A stretch of 64,000 bases of DNA from JACVRM01 sp963809765 (lineage in GTDB: Bacteria; Actinomycetota; Thermoleophilia; Gaiellales; Gaiellaceae): positions 744,001 through 808,000 of the forward strand of contig CAWEKT010000001.1 in assembly GCA_963809765.1 (NCBI GenBank). The letters are read 5' to 3'. The first letter of the stretch is position 1. Each line of letters begins with the position of its first letter. The notes beneath the pieces were generated by a model that saw only the letters and a list, made by a program, of their open reading frames with translations, made no database searches and was not told the origin of the DNA. Positions 8,436 to 16,191 of the stretch are shown in pieces. The position numbers were made by a program, and so were the translations under genes.

Positions 8436-8983
8436 TGGGCTGCTCCTTCAGATGGGCGGGTCGCCGGCGTGATGCCCTGACTCGCGAGGGCAACGGCGAG
8501 ACGACGGCGTGCCTCGTGCAGCTGCGACTTGACCGCTCCCTGCGAGCAGCCGAGCGCAGTCGCAGCCTCTTCCTCGGAGAGACCGGCGTAGAGGCGCAGC
8601 ACGCCCACGGCCCGCATACGAGGCGGGAGCCGGTCGAACGCGTGCTTGAGCGCCGCGGCCTGAGAGTCGGGCTGGTGGACGGCGAGCTCGGGGACGACGG
8701 CCGGGGCGCGCCGGAGCGAGAGCACCCGCTCGCGCCTCGCGACCTTGTAGGCGCGCAGCGTCGCCACCCGCAGCGCCCAGGCGCGAACGGCGCCGGGATC
8801 TCGCAGCCCGCGGATGCCGCGGACGACGTCCATGAGCGCGTCCTGGGCCGCATCCTCGGCCGCTCCCGAGCCCGAGCCGACGATGAGGCGCACTGTTCGC
8901 ACGACGTCCGGCGACAGCTGCCGGAGGAGCTCCTCGACGGCCTCGGGGTTGCCTGCGACCGCAGCCCGGGCGACGCCGACCAT
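8432..8983 (-). CDS. ECF-family RNA polymerase sigma factor
   Basis: About 183 residues. Region 2 spans roughly residues 10-80, with AAEDAAQDALMDVVRGI and WALRVATLRAYKVARRE. Region 4 spans about 115-170, with LPPRMRAVGVLRLYAGLSEEE and a helix-turn-helix ALGCSQGAVKSQLHEARRRL. The length and two-domain plan are typical of ECF sigma factors. ATG 8983 is the first start that fits. It leads the operon sigma - membrane protein - PrsW fusion, with both junctions overlapping by four bases, which implies translational coupling. An inverted repeat lies 50-72 bases upstream of the start. Confidence 0.9.
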   Translation of the reverse strand: MVGVARAAVAGNPEAVEELLRQLSPDVVRTVRLIVGSGSGAAEDAAQDALMDVVRGIRGLRDPGAVRAWALRVATLRAYKVARRERVLSLRRAPAVVPELAVHQPDSQAAALKHAFDRLPPRMRAVGVLRLYAGLSEEEAATALGCSQGAVKSQLHEARRRLAVALASQGITPATRPSEGAAH

Positions 8984-9032
8984 TGGGGATTCGCTCTCAT
9001 CCTCGACTGTCAAGATCGCCTGGGATGCGTGA

Positions 9033-9055
9033 AGGTTCGGCAGATTTTCGAACCT
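9033..9055. promoter_or_regulatory. Inverted repeat upstream of the ECF sigma operon
   Basis: AGGTTCG and CGAACCT are perfect 7-bp arms separated by nine A/T-richer bases, 50-72 bases upstream of the sigma-factor ATG on the complement strand. The size and position suit a dimeric repressor or activator site, or part of the promoter. No trans-acting factor can be named from the sequence. Confidence 0.4.
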
Positions 9056-9184
9056 AGGGCTTCCGGCCGCGACTGTCCAGGGCGCGAGAGCATGTTTCTT
9101 CTGCGCCCGATCGAGTAGGTGATCGAGGTGACGTTCGAGCCAGGCCCGACACGCGGGCGCCTCGGCGCGGCAAGCTACGCACCG

Positions 9185-9523
9185 ATGCGACTCGCGCAGA
9201 TGACCTGCGAGGCCTGCCGCCGCGACGCGCCGACGGTGACGGAGGCGGAGATCGCGGAGCTGCGGCCCGAGATCCTCGAGTGGGAGCTGCTCGAGGTCGA
9301 CGGAGTACCGCGTCTGCAACGCACGTTCGGCTTCGACGACTTCGCCGGCGCACTTGCCTTCACCGTCCGGGTCGGCGAGCTTGCCGAGCAGCAGGGCCAC
9401 CATCCTCAGCTCGTGACGGAGTGGGGGAGGACGACGGTCGGCTGGTGGACGCACAAGATCCGCGGCCTGCACCGCAACGACTTCGTCATGGCGGCGAAGA
9501 CGGACGAGCTCTACGGGGGCTGA
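9185..9523 (+). CDS. Pterin-4a-carbinolamine dehydratase family protein
   Basis: The 112-residue product matches the PCD/PhhB family in length and pattern: a starting CEACRRDAP segment, then the beta-strand and helix FDDFAGALAFTVRVGELAE, and the signature QGHHPQLVTEWGRTTVGWWTH with its paired His. The enzyme dehydrates 4a-hydroxytetrahydropterin in pterin recycling; in bacteria without phenylalanine hydroxylase it often has another pterin-related role. I chose ATG 9185 because the family starts at this point; an in-frame GTG lies at 9119. It is divergent from the sigma operon and followed by a 148-base gap. Confidence 0.85.
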   Translation: MRLAQMTCEACRRDAPTVTEAEIAELRPEILEWELLEVDGVPRLQRTFGFDDFAGALAFTVRVGELAEQQGHHPQLVTEWGRTTVGWWTHKIRGLHRNDFVMAAKTDELYGG

Positions 9524-9671
9524 ACCGAACTGCGGCGCAGAGCGAACCGTGTCCGTGGAGAATGTCCCTGCCTGCCCTTGGACAGAAGTTGACCACGACC
9601 TGTGACCACGACCTGATGCGGCCTGTCGCCGTCCCAACGCTCTCGTTCGCGGTGCCCTCCGCGTCCACGGC

Positions 9672-10346
9672 ATGGCGCGCGCACTGATCGAGCTTCCGAC
9701 CGGGGCGGAGCTGCGCCTCACCGGGCGGGCCGATCACGCCGCCGTGATCTGCGTCAACGGCGGCCAGGGCCGTCCCGTCGAGGGGACCTGGAGCGCGACC
9801 ATCGAGTGGCTTGTCAGCCATCTCGCCCCGAGCTTTCCCGAACTCGCCTTCGCCGAGGTGCGCTACCGGATCAAGTCGTGGAGCAAGATGGACTGGTGCG
9901 AGCAGGACGCACGCGCCGCGGTCGCCGCACTCGGCGCTCCGCGCACGCTGCTCGTCGGCTTCTCGATGGGCGGCGCGGTCGCCGTGCACAGCGCCGACGC
10001 GCCCACCGTCGAAGGCGTCCTCGGCCTGGCGCCGTGGCTGCCCGAGCGCCTCGAGCTCGGTCGCCTGCGCGGCAAGCGACTCGACGTCGTGCACGGCATG
10101 CTCGACCGCTGGCTGCCAGGGATCCCGGGCGTCAGCCCGGCGAACTCACGTGCCGGCTTCGAGCGTGCCCTCGCGCTGGGCGTCAAGGGCAGCTACCAGG
10201 TCATCCCCGGGGCGGTGCACGGAATCGCCCTGCGTACCCCGCTCGGTCTCGTCCCGCTGCCCCGCGCCGGGCGCTGGGTCGCGCTCGCCGCCGAGCGGAT
10301 CGCGGCGTGGGCCGCCGCGGATGCCGCAGTCGGGAAGGCGGCGTGA
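9672..10346 (+). CDS. Alpha/beta hydrolase
   Basis: The product is 224 residues. It shows the nucleophile elbow GFSMGG (Ser near residue 99), an early strand VICVNGG and a late His in VIPGAVHGIAL that would complete the triad. No signal peptide, so cytosolic. The substrate is unknown. Its stop overlaps the GTG of the desaturase gene as GTGA, so it probably belongs to the lipid operon that follows and may act as a lipase or thioesterase there. Confidence 0.75.
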   Translation: MARALIELPTGAELRLTGRADHAAVICVNGGQGRPVEGTWSATIEWLVSHLAPSFPELAFAEVRYRIKSWSKMDWCEQDARAAVAALGAPRTLLVGFSMGGAVAVHSADAPTVEGVLGLAPWLPERLELGRLRGKRLDVVHGMLDRWLPGIPGVSPANSRAGFERALALGVKGSYQVIPGAVHGIALRTPLGLVPLPRAGRWVALAAERIAAWAAADAAVGKAA

Positions 10347-11278
10347 CCAGCACCGAAGCGGCCGTCGGCACCGTCCGCCCGGGCACCGGGCGGGTCAGCC
10401 AGGTCGTGACGCTGATTGCGGTCGTCGTGCCGCCACTCGGCATCGCCTTGGCGGCGGGTCTCCTCTGGGGCATCGCCTTCCACTGGATCGACGTCGCCAT
10501 CCTGGTCGGCTTCTACGTCGTCTGCGCGTTCGGGACGACGATCGGGTTCCACCGCTACTTCACCCACAAGGGCTTCGAGACGGGCTCGACCGTCAAGGGG
10601 ACGCTGGCGATTCTCGGCTGCATGACCATGCAGGGGCCGCTGATCCAGTGGGTCACCGACCACCGCAAGCACCACGCCCTCTCGGACAAGCCTGGCGACC
10701 CGCACTCGCCGCACGTCGGGCACGGCGACGGCGCCTGGGGCGCCCTCAAGGGATTCGTCCATGCGCACGTGGGCTGGCTCTTCACCAACCTCGGCATGGA
10801 GGAGGGGCGCGCCTACGGGAAAGACCTCTACGAGGATCGCCTGCTCGTCTGGATCGACCGGCTCTACCTGCTCTGGGTCGTCCTGACGCTGGGGCTGCCG
10901 TTCGCGATCGGCTACGCCGTCGGCGGCAGCTGGGAGCGCGGGCTGGAGGCACTCGTCTGGGGCGGGCTGATCCGGATCTTCCTGTACCAGCACGCCACGT
11001 TCTCCGTGAACTCGATCTGCCACATGTTCGGCAAGCAGCACTACCGCTCCCGCGACGAGGCGCGCAACAACTGGCTGGTCGCGGTGCTCGTCTTCGGCGA
11101 AGGCTGGCACAACAACCACCACGCCTTCCCCGCGTCGGCCCGTCACGGGCTGAACCGGTTCCAGTTCGACGTCTCCTGGTGGGTCATCCGCGCGATGGAG
11201 AAGCTGCGGCTCGTCTGGGACGTGCGCGTGCCGACTCGCGAGCAACTGGCGCGGCGGCGGCTCGCCGAGCCTGCCTGA
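10343..11278 (+). CDS. Acyl-CoA delta-9-type fatty acid desaturase
   Basis: About 311 residues with the three His boxes of membrane di-iron desaturases: HRYFTH, HRKHH and HNNHH. Hydrophobic segments lie at the N-terminus (VVVPPLGIALAAGLLWGIAF), between the boxes and in the middle (LLWVVLTLGLPFAIGYAVGG). The family inserts a cis double bond into saturated acyl chains using oxygen and reduced ferredoxin or cytochrome. GTG 10343 overlaps the hydrolase stop, and the next gene starts at its own stop (TGATG). Making an unsaturated chain fits the downstream methyltransferase, which needs one. Confidence 0.9.
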   Translation: MTSTEAAVGTVRPGTGRVSQVVTLIAVVVPPLGIALAAGLLWGIAFHWIDVAILVGFYVVCAFGTTIGFHRYFTHKGFETGSTVKGTLAILGCMTMQGPLIQWVTDHRKHHALSDKPGDPHSPHVGHGDGAWGALKGFVHAHVGWLFTNLGMEEGRAYGKDLYEDRLLVWIDRLYLLWVVLTLGLPFAIGYAVGGSWERGLEALVWGGLIRIFLYQHATFSVNSICHMFGKQHYRSRDEARNNWLVAVLVFGEGWHNNHHAFPASARHGLNRFQFDVSWWVIRAMEKLRLVWDVRVPTREQLARRRLAEPA

Positions 11279-12484
11279 TGCACGTCGCAGTCGTCGGTAG
11301 CGGGGTCGCCGGGCTCGGGGCCGCGTACGTCCTCTCGCGGGCGCACCAGGTGACGGTCTTCGAACGTGAGCAGCACCCGGGCGGGCACGTCAACACCGTC
11401 CGCGTGGACGGGCTTGCGCTCGACACCGGCTTCATCGTCCACAACGAGCCGAACTACCCGCTCCTCTGCCGGCTGTTCGAGGAGCTCGGCATCCGCACGC
11501 AGCAGTCGGACATGTCCTTCTCCGTCAGCTGCCACGACTGCGGGCTGGAGTACGCCGGTTGTCGAGTGTTCGCGCAGCGGCGCAACGTGGTCAGCGGCAC
11601 CTTCCACGTGCTGCTCTGGGAGATCGGCCGCTGGCTCCGCACCGCCCGCGCCTCGCTCGAGGAGCTCGACCTGGAGGGCTGGTCGCTCGGCCGCTACCTC
11701 GACGAGCGCGGCTACTCGCAGCGGTTCCGCCGCCACTTCCTCGTCCCGCTCACCTCCGCGCTCTGGTCGACGGCACCCGGACGGGCGCTCGAGTATCCGG
11801 CTGCAGCCGCGATCAGGTTCTTCGACAACCACGGCATGCTCGGCTTCGGCCGCTTCCGCTGGCGCACCGTCGTGGGCGGCAGCCGGACGTACGTGGACGC
11901 GATCGGTGAGCGGATCGGCGGCGTCCGCACCGGGTTGCCGGTGCGCTCGCTGCGGCGCGAGGACGCCGGCGTGGTCATCCGCACCGACGACGGCGAGGAG
12001 CACCGCTTCGACGCCGCCGTCGTCGCCACCCACGCCGACCAGGCGCTCGGGTTGCTCGAGCGGCCGACGGACGAGGAGCGGCAGCTGCTCGGCACCTTCA
12101 CCTACACCGTCAACGACGCCGTGCTGCACACGGACGAGTCGTTCCTCCCGGCGACTCGCGCCGCCCGCGCCTCCTGGAACTACCGCGTGAACGGCTCGCA
12201 CCGTCCCGCCGTGACCTACTGGCTCAACAGCCTGCAGGCCCTCGAGGCCGACCGCGACTACCTCGTCACGCTCAACCAGGAGATCGCCGACGAGCACGTG
12301 CATGGCCGCTTCCGCTACACGCATCCCCTCTTCACCGTCGAGACGCACGCCGCCCAGGGGCGACTGCCCGGCCTCTCGCTGCCGCCGCTCGCGTTCGCCG
12401 GCGCGTACCACGGCAACGGCTTCCACGAGGACGGCCTGGCGCTCGGGCGTGCGCGCCGCGGCGGCGCTGGGGGTGCGCTGGTGA
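11278..12484 (+). CDS. FAD-dependent amine-oxidase-family protein (one frameshift)
   Basis: About 401 residues. The N-terminus has the Rossmann dinucleotide motif VVGSGVAGLGAAYVLS and an acidic strand end VFEREQHPGGH. The rest fits the NAD(P)-binding amine oxidase/desaturase-like family found beside DUF1365 and cyclopropane synthase genes, with GAYHGNGFHEDGLA near the end. One extra base near 12441 shifts the frame; removing it gives an ending ASGVRAAAALGVRW and a TGA at 12484, four bases into the next gene. In comparable clusters the protein is thought to oxidise or modify methylated fatty acyl chains; the exact reaction is not visible here. Confidence 0.85.
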
Positions 12485-13219
12485 GGTCGGCGCTCTACGA
12501 GGGGACGCTCGTGCACGTGCGCCACGAGCCGCGCGAGCACGCCTTCCGCTACCCGGTTGCGTACTGGCTCCTCGACCTCGACGAGCTGCCGGAGCTGGAA
12601 CGGCGCTTCCGCTCCATCGGCGTCAACCGCCGAGCGCTCTTCTCGCTCCGCGACCGCGACCACTTCGACGGAGACGGCACTGCCCTCAAGGAGGCCGTCG
12701 TCCGCACGGCGGGCGACCCCTCGATCCAGCGCGTGCTCGTCCTCACGCAGCTGCGCGTGCTCGGCTACGTGTTCAACCCGGTCTCCTTCTACTGGTGCTA
12801 CCGCGCCGACGGCTCGCTGGCCTGCATGGTCGCCGAGCTCAGCAACACCTTCGGCGAGCGCCTGCCCGAGGTGCTGCCCGGCGCCTCGCTCGAGCTACGA
12901 GCACGACAAGCGCCTGCACGTCTCCCCCTTCATGGGCCTCGAGCAGCAGTACCGCTACCGCTTCTCCGAGCCCAGCGAGAACGTGTTCGCCCGCATCGAG
13001 GTGCACGAGGGCGGGCACCTGGCGCTCCACGCCGTCCTCGCCTGCCGGCGACGCGAGCTGACCAGCCGCGCGCTCGCCCGCTTCTTCCTGCGCTACCCGC
13101 TCATGCCTGCGCAGGTGATCGCGCTGATCCACTGGCAGGCGCTCAAGCTCTGGGTCAAGCGCATCCCGTTCCACCGCAAGCCGCCGTTCGAGCCCGGGAA
13201 GGGATCGGTGCGAACGTGA
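12481..13219 (+). CDS. DUF1365 family protein (one frameshift)
   Basis: About 245 residues from GTG 12481. Family features include RSALYEGTLVHVRHEP at the start, LGYVFNPVSFYWCYR in the middle, and HVSPFMGLEQQYRY after the shift. One extra base near 12894 breaks the frame; correcting it continues to a TGA at 13219 that overlaps the next GTG. The biochemical role of DUF1365 is unknown, but the gene is a regular partner of FAD amine oxidase, cyclopropane synthase and DUF1295 genes in lipid-modification clusters, as here. Confidence 0.83.
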
Positions 13220-14412
13220 GCGTCGCCATCCGGCGGCCGCCTGCCGCCCGGGTGCCGCTCGTCGACCGTGCCGCCGCGGCGGTGCTGGGACGGGTGCTGC
13301 ACGGGCTCGAGGGGGGAACGCTCGAGGTCGGGCTGCCCGACGGGCGTCAGCTCAGCTTCGGCGCCGGCCCCTCGGTGCGGATGGACATCCACGACCTGCG
13401 GCTCCTGCGCCGGCTCGCGACCCGGCCGAAGCTCGGCCTGGGCGAGTCGTACCAGGCGGGCGAGTGGTCGAGCGACGACCTGCCGGCCCTGATCACGCTG
13501 CTCGCGCGCAACGCCGAGCGGGGTCGCGCGCTGCACCCCAACTGGCAGCGCTTCGTCGATGCCCGCCCGCGGCTCAACCGGCGCACGGGCCTGCTCGCCG
13601 CCCGCAGGAACATCCGCTACCACTACGACCTCGGCAACGAGCTCTTCGCGCTCTTCCTCGACGAGACGATGACCTACTCGTGCGCGGTCTGGGAGTGCGC
13701 AGGAGAGCCGCTCGCCGACGCCCAGCGGCGGAAGCTGCGCCGGGTCTGCGAGACGCTCGAGCTCGGCCCCGGGGACCACCTGCTGGAGATCGGCTGCGGC
13801 TGGGGCTCGCTCGCCCTGACGGCCGCGGGTGACTACGGGGCCCGCGTGACCGGCATCACCCTGTCGCAGGCACAGGCAGAGGTCGCCCGGCAGCGCGTCC
13901 GCGAGGCCGGGCTGTCCGACCGGGTCGAGATCGCCGTCCGCGACTTCCGCGAGGTTGACGGCACCTACACGGCCGTCGCCTCGATCGAGATGGTCGAGGC
14001 GATCGGCGAGCGGCTCTTCGCGACCTACTTCGCCGCCATCGACCGCGTGCTCGCTGCGGGGGGTCGCGCGCTCGTCCAGTCGATCCTCGTTCCGGACGCG
14101 CGCTACCCGCGCTACCGCGCGAGCCCCGACTGGATCGAGCGCTACGTCTTCCCGGGCTGCCTGATCCCCTCGCTCGGCGTCCTCGCGGCCTCGGCCGGGC
14201 GCCTCCACTTCGAGCGCGTGGACGAGATCGGCCACCACTACGCGGCCACGCTCGCGGCCTGGCGCGAGCGCTTCCTCGCTCGCCTGGTCGGGGTTCGCGC
14301 GCTCGGTTACGACGAGCGCTTCATCCGCACCTGGGACTTCTACCTCGCCGGGTGCGAGGCGCTCTTCCGCGCCGGGCTGCTTCGCGACGCTCAGCTGCTG
14401 ATCGCGCGATGA
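13216..14412 (+). CDS. Cyclopropane-fatty-acyl-phospholipid-synthase-family methyltransferase
   Basis: 398 residues. The N-terminal lipid-binding part contains GLGESYQAGEWSSDDL. The central methyltransferase domain has NIRYHYDLGNELFALFLDE, TYSCAVW and the SAM motif LLEIGCGWGSLAL, and the protein ends in the usual WDFYLAGCEALFR. The family transfers a methyl from S-adenosylmethionine to cis double bonds in phospholipid acyl chains, giving cyclopropane or methyl-branched products. It overlaps both neighbours by four bases, inside the desaturase-to-DUF1295 operon. Confidence 0.9.
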   Translation: MSVAIRRPPAARVPLVDRAAAAVLGRVLHGLEGGTLEVGLPDGRQLSFGAGPSVRMDIHDLRLLRRLATRPKLGLGESYQAGEWSSDDLPALITLLARNAERGRALHPNWQRFVDARPRLNRRTGLLAARRNIRYHYDLGNELFALFLDETMTYSCAVWECAGEPLADAQRRKLRRVCETLELGPGDHLLEIGCGWGSLALTAAGDYGARVTGITLSQAQAEVARQRVREAGLSDRVEIAVRDFREVDGTYTAVASIEMVEAIGERLFATYFAAIDRVLAAGGRALVQSILVPDARYPRYRASPDWIERYVFPGCLIPSLGVLAASAGRLHFERVDEIGHHYAATLAAWRERFLARLVGVRALGYDERFIRTWDFYLAGCEALFRAGLLRDAQLLIAR

Positions 14413-14984
14413 CGCTCTACGACGTCCTCGAGCGGATCCACTTCCGCGGTTTCATGCGCCGAACCTTCCGGATCGAGCTGCGCGGCGCCGAGCGGGTGCC
14501 TGACACCGGCCCGGCGATCCTCGTCGCCAACCACGAGTCGATCTGGGACCCGTTCGTGCTCGCGCTGGTGACGCCGCGCCAGGTGCACTACATGGCCAAG
14601 GCCGAGCTCTGGCGATACCCGGTGCTGCGAAACGCGCTCGACTGGCTCGGCACCTTCCCCGTCGCACGGGGCACGGGCGACCTGCTCGCGATGCGGCACG
14701 GCGTGAGGCTGCTCGAGGAGGGACACGTGCTCGGCGTCTTCCCGCAGGGGACCTCCAAGCAGATCCCACCGCGGCGCTATCACCGCGGGGCGGCACGGCT
14801 GGCCCTGCAGACCGGAGCGCCGCTCGTTCCCGTCCGCCTGCACGGGACACGCGGGATCCTGCGCCCCGGCTTCCCGAAGGTGGAGATCGACGTGCTGCCC
14901 CCGATCCGGGTCGAGCGCGCACAGGCGACGGTCCGCGCGGCACGTGGCCTCACGCAGCGCCTGGAGGAGGCGATCGCGGCGTGA
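14409..14984 (+). CDS. 1-acyl-glycerol-3-phosphate acyltransferase (PlsC-like)
   Basis: 191 residues. The catalytic NHESIWDPF (NHxxxxD) box lies near residue 38, GTFPVARG in the middle, and the lipid-phosphate-binding FPQGTS where the family has FPEGT. A hydrophobic start and basic loops suit a membrane-surface enzyme. It acylates lysophosphatidic acid or a similar acceptor. ATG 14409 overlaps the methyltransferase stop, and its own stop overlaps the DUF1295 start, so it is a full member of the lipid operon. Confidence 0.85.
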   Translation: MTLYDVLERIHFRGFMRRTFRIELRGAERVPDTGPAILVANHESIWDPFVLALVTPRQVHYMAKAELWRYPVLRNALDWLGTFPVARGTGDLLAMRHGVRLLEEGHVLGVFPQGTSKQIPPRRYHRGAARLALQTGAPLVPVRLHGTRGILRPGFPKVEIDVLPPIRVERAQATVRAARGLTQRLEEAIAA

Positions 14985-15773
14985 TCGAGTCGCGCTGGGT
15001 GCTCTTCGGGCTCGCCTGGGCGCTGGCCGCGGCTCTCCAGCTCGCCCTCTACCTGCGCCAGCGCCGGACGCGCGATGCGACGGCGGTGGACGCCGGCTGG
15101 GCGGTCTCCCTCGTCCTGATCGCACTTCTCTACCTCGTGCTGGCCGACGGGAACATCGCCTACCGCGTCCTCGTCGCCGCCATGCTCGGGCTCGAGAACC
15201 TGCGCATCGCCCGCGTCGTGATCGCCCGGCTCGGCGGTGAGGAGGACAGCCGCTACCAGGAGCTGCGAGCGCGCTGGCGGGCGCGAGGGCAGGAGCAGCG
15301 CCGCTTCTTCGTCTTCTTCCAGGCGCAGGCCCTGCTCGCCGCGATCCTGTCACTGCCGGTCTTGCTCGCCGCCACGAACGATGGGTCGCTCGGGCCACTC
15401 GCCTACGCGGGTGCCGCGCTCTGGCTGGTCGCAGCGGCGCTCGAGCGGACGGCCGACCGCCAGCTCGAGCGCTTCAAGGCCGACGACGCGAACCGGGGCG
15501 AGGTCCTGGAGAGCGGCCTCTGGCGCTACTCGCGCCACCCCAACTACTTCTTCCAGTGGCTCACCTGGGTCGCCTACGCACTGGTCGCGCTGGAGGCGCC
15601 GTACGGCTGGCTCGGCCTGATCGGCCCCCGCGATCATCCTGCTGCTGATCCTCTTCGTCACCGGGCTGCCGCCCGCCGAGGAGAGCTCGCTCCGCTCGCG
15701 GGGGGACAAGTACCGCCGCTACCAGCGGCGCACGAGCCCGTTCGTCCCGTGGTTCCCGCGGGAGGCGACGTGA
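14981..15773 (+). CDS. DUF1295 / steroid-5-alpha-reductase-like membrane protein (one frameshift)
   Basis: About 263 residues with six or more membrane segments. The C-terminal half carries the family signature SGLWRYSRHPNYFFQW and, after correction of one extra C near 15631 (a run of five), an ending with LPPAEESSLRSRGDKYRRYQ and FVPWFP. Members related to isoprenylcysteine methyltransferases and steroid reductases act on lipids in the membrane. GTG 14981 overlaps the PlsC stop. It is the last intact gene of the lipid operon. Confidence 0.83.
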
Positions 15774-15991
15774 GAGTCGTCGGCCGCGTCCTGACCGAGG
15801 CCTGGCTCGAGCGCCTTCGCGCACACGAGGACGAGATCGTCCGGCGCTGAGGACGGGCCTTCCTGGCCGATTGGAGGGTGTTCTTCCTCGCGTGTGCCGA
15901 GCTCTGGGGCTACTGCGACGGCGGCGAGTGGTTCGTCGTGCACTACCGCTTCGGGCCTGATGCTGCCCAGGAGGACGCTTCGCGCGTTTGA
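15770..15991 (+). pseudogene. C-terminal remnant of a cyclopropane-synthase-type methyltransferase
   Basis: A 74-codon frame starts at a GTG overlapping the DUF1295 stop. It reads GRVLTEAWLERLRAHEDEIV, meets an in-frame TGA at 15848-15850, and continues in the same frame with RVFFLACAELWGY and EWFVVHYRF to a stop at 15991. The second half resembles the last helices of cyclopropane-synthase-like methyltransferases, which often close such operons. No catalytic domain is present, so I read it as a truncated, decayed gene; a real 26-residue peptide from the first part is the alternative. Confidence 0.45.
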
Positions 15992-16038
15992 CGGGGCGAA
16001 GCCCCGGGAACAGCGTGCACAGCGACGAAGGAGGCTCT

Positions 16039-16116
16039 GTGAGCATTCTGTGGATCATCCTGATCGTCATCCTGGTGCTGGCTCTCCTCGGGTTCTTCAC
16101 CCGCGGCCGCTGGTAA
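16039..16116 (+). CDS. 25-residue single-span membrane peptide
   Basis: A strong ribosome site, GAAGGAGG, six bases before GTG 16039 starts a peptide that is almost entirely one membrane helix (SILWIILIVILVLALLGFF) and ends in the basic tail TRGRW. A clear terminator follows 30 bases later. The tidy expression signals argue that it is translated. Similar tiny hydrophobic proteins are common in bacteria and mostly uncharacterised; a role in the membrane is all that can be inferred. Confidence 0.7.
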   Translation: MSILWIILIVILVLALLGFFTRGRW

Positions 16117-16145
16117 CACCAGGACCGACGAACACATGAAATAGG

Positions 16146-16176
16146 CCGCCCGGCACTTGCCGGGCGGTTCGCTTTT
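16146..16176 (+). terminator. Intrinsic terminator after the small membrane peptide
   Basis: CCGCCCGGCA and TGCCGGGCGG form a perfect stem (9-10 bp, very short loop) followed by TTCGCTTTT. This is one of the few hairpins in the window with a T-rich tail and marks the end of the lipid-operon region. Confidence 0.8.
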
Positions 16177-16191
16177 GGCGACTCTTCAGGC

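Noticed and set aside
11143..12663. Long antisense frame opposite the FAD amine oxidase
   Set aside because: Composition typical of a shadow frame, no ribosome site, and a conserved gene on the other strand.
15848..15850. In-frame TGA as a selenocysteine codon
   Set aside because: The domain is a methyltransferase tail with no known redox Cys at that place, and no selenium genes or convincing stem-loop follow; decay or a base error is simpler.
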